9,304 bases of DNA, taken from an uncultured Bacillus sp. (GTDB lineage Bacteria > Bacillota > Bacilli > Bacillales > DSM-1321). Location: NCBI GenBank assembly GCA_934215995.1, contig CAKQBC010000071.1, forward strand, positions 1 through 9,304, written 5' to 3'. The notes below the pieces were generated by a model, which did no database searches, was not told the origin of the DNA, and saw nothing but the letters and a program-made list of their open reading frames with translations. Positions within the stretch are counted from its first letter, which is position 1. Each line of letters starts with the position of its first letter. A program made the position numbers and the translations under genes. Of the stretch, positions 7,064 through 9,304 are shown in pieces.

Positions 7064-7095
7064 ATTGCGTAACCTGCCATGCATTGTTACGCAAT
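7064..7095 (-). promoter_or_regulatory. Intercistronic hairpin between receptor and permease genes
   Basis: A perfect 10-base inverted repeat, ATTGCGTAAC (7064-7073) with GTTACGCAAT (7086-7095), encloses a 12-base loop. No T run follows, so it is not a terminator. In importer operons such stems often protect the 3' end of the receptor mRNA from exonucleases, giving more receptor than permease. That role is inferred from position. Confidence 0.7.
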
Positions 7096-7108
7096 CCATA
7101 TGCCGATT

Positions 7109-7927
7109 CTATTTTTGCTGTTCCTTCAGCAGCTCCACGTTCGCATCCCCGCTAAGCCATTTGCTGTACAGTTCCTCGTATTTACCGTTATCAAGAAGCT
7201 CATTGATAGCCTCGTCGAAATCTTTCTTAAGCTTGCTGTCTTTCGGGAACATGACCCCGTAGAACTCCGCATCGAAATTTTCCGTATCCTCTATGACAAC
7301 CAGCTTATCTTTCGGATTGTTTTTCGCGTAATACTCAATGACCGCATTATCGGCAACGACGGCATCAGCCCCGCCCTTTGTCAGTTCCATGATGGCCAAA
7401 GTATTATTTTCGAATTTCTTTATGTCTTTGCTGTTCTGGCCGAGAATTTTTTCAGTAACGATCTGTCCTGTCGTTCCGGATTGCACGGCTACTGTTTTTC
7501 CTTTCAGGTCTTTTGCGCTTTTGATGTCGCTGCCTTCCGGCACAAGGATTTTATTTGTAGAAAGGAAGTAAGGGACCGAGAAGTCATACGTTTCCTTCCT
7601 GTCTTCTGTTATGCTGATCGAGGAGATAGCTGCATCGGCACGGCCGCTTTCGATTTCAATGAAAATCGGATCCCACCCGACATGTTCGATTTCCAGTTCA
7701 TAGCCCGCTTCTTCAGCTACCGCTTTCATGAAATCGACATCCAGGCCAACAATTTCCCCTTTGTCCTGATACTCCATCGGTGCATAAGCCGCATCCGTGA
7801 CCACACGGATTTTCTTTTTGGCATTCCCGCTGGCCGCCTCTGAATCGGCCGGTTCATCTGATCCGCAAGCTGCGAGAAGCATGAGCATAGCAATCAATAA
7901 AACACTTAATCTACTGAATTTCTTCAT
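7109..7927 (-). CDS. artP: Amino-acid ABC transporter substrate-binding lipoprotein (arginine/basic type)
   Basis: This is the lipid-anchored receptor that delivers an amino acid to the permease. The 272-residue product starts with a lipoprotein signal: MKK, a hydrophobic core, and lipobox LLAAC with the acylated Cys at 21. The mature part is an SBP_bac_3 domain from about 38 to 260. AAYAPMEY at 46-53 and GWDPIF at 84-89 are typical receptor motifs. Arg110 (ITEDRKE) should hold the ligand carboxylate and Asp194 (VADNAV) its amino group. Sequence style resembles ArtP/ArtJ-type receptors for arginine, lysine or histidine, but I cannot fix the ligand by eye. The ATG at 7927 is chosen because AAGGGG lies 8 bases upstream and it gives a proper signal peptide; the open frame runs 11 codons further. 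It is first in the operon, with a strong promoter. Confidence 0.9.
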   Translation of the reverse strand: MKKFSRLSVLLIAMLMLLAACGSDEPADSEAASGNAKKKIRVVTDAAYAPMEYQDKGEIVGLDVDFMKAVAEEAGYELEIEHVGWDPIFIEIESGRADAAISSISITEDRKETYDFSVPYFLSTNKILVPEGSDIKSAKDLKGKTVAVQSGTTGQIVTEKILGQNSKDIKKFENNTLAIMELTKGGADAVVADNAVIEYYAKNNPKDKLVVIEDTENFDAEFYGVMFPKDSKLKKDFDEAINELLDNGKYEELYSKWLSGDANVELLKEQQK

Positions 7928-7972
7928 TCCATATACCCCTTTTGTCATATTTTTTTCCATTTGCTTTTTTTC

Positions 7973-8001
7973 ATTATATCTATGTAATTATTTTTATGCA
8001 A
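7973..8001 (-). promoter_or_regulatory. Sigma-A promoter of the importer operon
   Basis: On the minus strand TTGCAT (8001-7996) is followed after exactly 17 bases by a perfect TATAAT (7978-7973), giving a leader of about 40 bases. The sequence upstream, to about 8050, is extremely AT-rich and could act as an UP element. The leader is too short for a T-box or riboswitch. TTGCATAAAAATAAT, covering the -35 box and part of the spacer, loosely resembles half of an ArgR/AhrC box. Confidence 0.65.
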
Positions 8002-8111
8002 TAAATTGTATAACCTATAAATTATATAAATATTTTAAATTTTTAATCTACCGCTCTAATTGTGATTCTTTTCGCCTCCTTTTCATAGACTCTTTACAGT
8101 GAGATATTTCG

Positions 8112-8117
8112 GGAGGG
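8112..8117 (+). promoter_or_regulatory. Ribosome binding site that supports a TTG start
   Basis: GGAGGG lies 6 bases before the TTG at 8124. The product then begins with basic residues and a signal peptide, so this site decides the start despite the rare codon. I found no convincing promoter upstream; TTGTGA with CATAGA at 18-base spacing (8060-8089) is the best weak candidate. Confidence 0.75.
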
Positions 8118-8123
8118 ATTTGT

Positions 8124-8882
8124 TTGCGGAAAAGAAGTAAAGTTCTCCTTGCCATCGCGATTCTCTTATTGGCAAGCTTGGTGTTCCCCAATGCCCATGT
8201 TCAGTCGAAAACAGGCGCCCATTTGATTGTCATCAATAAAAAGACAAACCAGATGGCCTACTACACAAATGGAAAACTCGCAAAAGTATTCCTGGTCGGG
8301 ACCGGGAGAAAGACATCCTATACACCGGAAGGCACATTTAAAATTGTGAATAAGATCAAGAACAGGCCCTATTACAAGGAAAACATCCCGGGGGGAAGCC
8401 CAAAAAATCCGCTCGGCGTCCGATGGCTTGGTCTTGAAGCAAGAGGCACCTATGGTACAACATATGCCATTCACGGGAATAATAATACTGCTTCCATTGG
8501 AGGGTACGTCAGCGGGGGATGCATACGCATGTATAATGAGCAGGTGCTTTGGCTGTTCGAGCGGGTACCGATCGGCACGCCTGTCATCATCACGACTTCC
8601 AATCATGATTTCAATAAAATCGCTGCCAGCAAGGGCTATAAAGTATCCGGAGTAATGGAAGTTTCACTGCCGCCGGTCAATAAGACCTTGCAAAAAGGGG
8701 CAAAAGGAGCTGAAGTCAAGCGGCTGCAGATCCGCCTGCAAAACAGGGGCTTCAATCCGAATGGGATCGATGGTGTATACGGAAACGGCACGATGAATGC
8801 TGTTAAGCAGTTCCAGCGGAGCAAGTCTTTAAAGGTTGACGGCATTGCCGCCGCACAAACGTTGAGGGCCTTAGGGCTGTAA
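8124..8882 (+). CDS. Exported L,D-transpeptidase (YkuD domain) with peptidoglycan-binding domain
   Basis: The enzyme probably makes or trims 3-3 cross-links, or attaches groups to peptide stems, in cell-wall peptidoglycan. The 252-residue product starts at TTG. A basic n-region and hydrophobic core (residues 1-28) form a signal peptide. The YkuD domain spans about 32-157. Its active site is visible as AIHGNN (His117) and SGGCIRM, with Ser130, the catalytic Cys133 and Arg135. The position before GC is Gly where many family members have His and YkuD has Lys as I recall. A PG_binding_1 repeat follows at about 187-252 (LQKGAKGAEVKRLQ to the C-terminus). YkuD itself has an N-terminal LysM domain instead, so this is a related but differently built enzyme. 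It is monocistronic, divergent from the importer operon and ends at a strong terminator. Confidence 0.92.
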   Translation: MRKRSKVLLAIAILLLASLVFPNAHVQSKTGAHLIVINKKTNQMAYYTNGKLAKVFLVGTGRKTSYTPEGTFKIVNKIKNRPYYKENIPGGSPKNPLGVRWLGLEARGTYGTTYAIHGNNNTASIGGYVSGGCIRMYNEQVLWLFERVPIGTPVIITTSNHDFNKIAASKGYKVSGVMEVSLPPVNKTLQKGAKGAEVKRLQIRLQNRGFNPNGIDGVYGNGTMNAVKQFQRSKSLKVDGIAAAQTLRALGL

Positions 8883-8900
8883 AGTGATCCATAAGACCGG

Positions 8901-8939
8901 AAAAGGCATGGGCGCTGTTACGGTGCCCATGCCTTTTTT
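8901..8939. terminator. Strong bidirectional terminator
   Basis: AAAAGGCATGGGC (8901-8913) pairs perfectly with GCCCATGCCTTTT (8925-8937); one wobble and one G-C pair extend the stem inward. Six T follow the GC-rich part on the plus strand, and four T do so on the minus strand. It lies 18 bases after the L,D-transpeptidase stop and about 50 bases after the convergent minus-strand gene stop, so it can serve both. Confidence 0.92.
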
Positions 8940-8986
8940 CTGTTGGATTCATAGAAAAGTAGCTTTGTTTTTTCCCGAGCACATTC

Positions 8987-9304
8987 CTACTCACACACCC
9001 TTACAAGCGGAAGCGAACAGCAGCGGAAGGAACCGCCTGACTTGATGATTTCAGACAGATCAATCTCAGTTACTGTGTATCCCCTGTTGCGCAATTGTTC
9101 GTTCACTTCCTTATTCACCGGCAAGCTCAGAATATGCCGGTTGCCCAGGTTCAGAATATTCGTCCCCATCGTGAATTGTTCCGGACCCGATACCTCAATA
9201 AGCTCATAGCGGCTTGCCAGCAATTCCAGTTCATTTTTCATGAAGGCATCCGGATATACGAGGGCTTCATTGCCGGATAGGATATTGAATACACAATCCA
9301 GATG
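8987..9304 (-). CDS. Amidinotransferase / dimethylarginine dimethylaminohydrolase-like protein, C-terminal part
   Basis: This is the C-terminal 105 residues of a longer protein; the frame is open to the window edge, so its start is outside. The Met at 9241 is internal, because upstream codons continue the family pattern (HLD at the very edge, then GNEALVYPDAF). HLD fits the catalytic His region of guanidino-group-modifying (pentein) enzymes. SGGSFRCCSLPL near the C-terminus fits their nucleophilic Cys; two adjacent cysteines make the exact residue uncertain by eye. FTMGTNILNLG and LSLPVNKEVNEQL are further family-like blocks. Such enzymes act on arginine derivatives, for example removing dimethylamine from methylated arginine. 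The true substrate cannot be inferred from the fragment. The gene ends at TAG and probably uses the bidirectional terminator at 8901-8939. Confidence 0.7.
   Translation of the reverse strand, partial: HLDCVFNILSGNEALVYPDAFMKNELELLASRYELIEVSGPEQFTMGTNILNLGNRHILSLPVNKEVNEQLRNRGYTVTEIDLSEIIKSGGSFRCCSLPLVRVCE

Noticed and set aside
7079..7843. A 254-codon plus-strand open frame antisense to the receptor gene
   Set aside because: It lies fully opposite a well-supported lipoprotein gene, has no domain I recognise, and its composition looks like a reverse-complement shadow.
8026..8040. CodY-like box in the AT-rich region upstream of the importer
   Set aside because: About five mismatches to AATTTTCWGAAAATT, which is expected by chance in such AT-rich DNA.

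Overview
The window reads as chromosomal DNA from a spore-forming Bacillaceae bacterium, Bacillus-like and of moderate G+C. The evidence is a recognisable YunB sporulation protein, an aspartokinase close to the Bacillus subtilis ThrD/YclM type, an RsbR-type STAS protein, A/G-rich Shine-Dalgarno sequences, TTG start use and compact stem-loop terminators. I see no insertion sequence, prophage, CRISPR array, rRNA or tRNA. Most genes lie on the minus strand; two are on the plus strand.

Layout. Positions 1-2040 hold a two-gene ABC exporter module (ATPase 1012-1968, then permease 87-1034, overlapping), ending at a stem-loop at the left edge. Positions 2077-3591 hold the monocistronic aspartokinase III gene with its own promoter and terminator. 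A roughly 300-base divergent intergenic region separates it from a plus-strand gene for an orphan RsbR-type STAS protein (3826-4689). That gene converges with yunB (4823-5575, minus). The 133 bases between them can fold into a three-way junction made only of Watson-Crick pairs, the least explained element here. Positions 5625-8001 are a complete polar/basic amino-acid ABC uptake operon on the minus strand: lipoprotein receptor (artP-like), permease (artQ-like) and ATPase (artR-like). It has a strong promoter, an intercistronic hairpin and a terminator. Diverging from it on the plus strand is an exported L,D-transpeptidase with a C-terminal peptidoglycan-binding domain (8124-8882), followed by a strong bidirectional terminator. 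The right edge carries the C-terminal third of a minus-strand amidinotransferase/dimethylarginine-hydrolase-like enzyme that runs out of the window.

How the genes relate. The three art-like genes make one importer, and the two left-hand genes make one exporter. Aspartokinase feeds the lysine/threonine/diaminopimelate branch. YunB and the L,D-transpeptidase point to spore or envelope maturation. The STAS protein is probably a stressosome subunit whose RsbS/RsbT partners are encoded elsewhere. The guanidino-enzyme fragment near a possible arginine importer may be a metabolic link, but the two lie in separate transcription units. This looks like ordinary core-genome content. I found no convincing new multi-gene system; the items most worth a second look are small non-coding structures.
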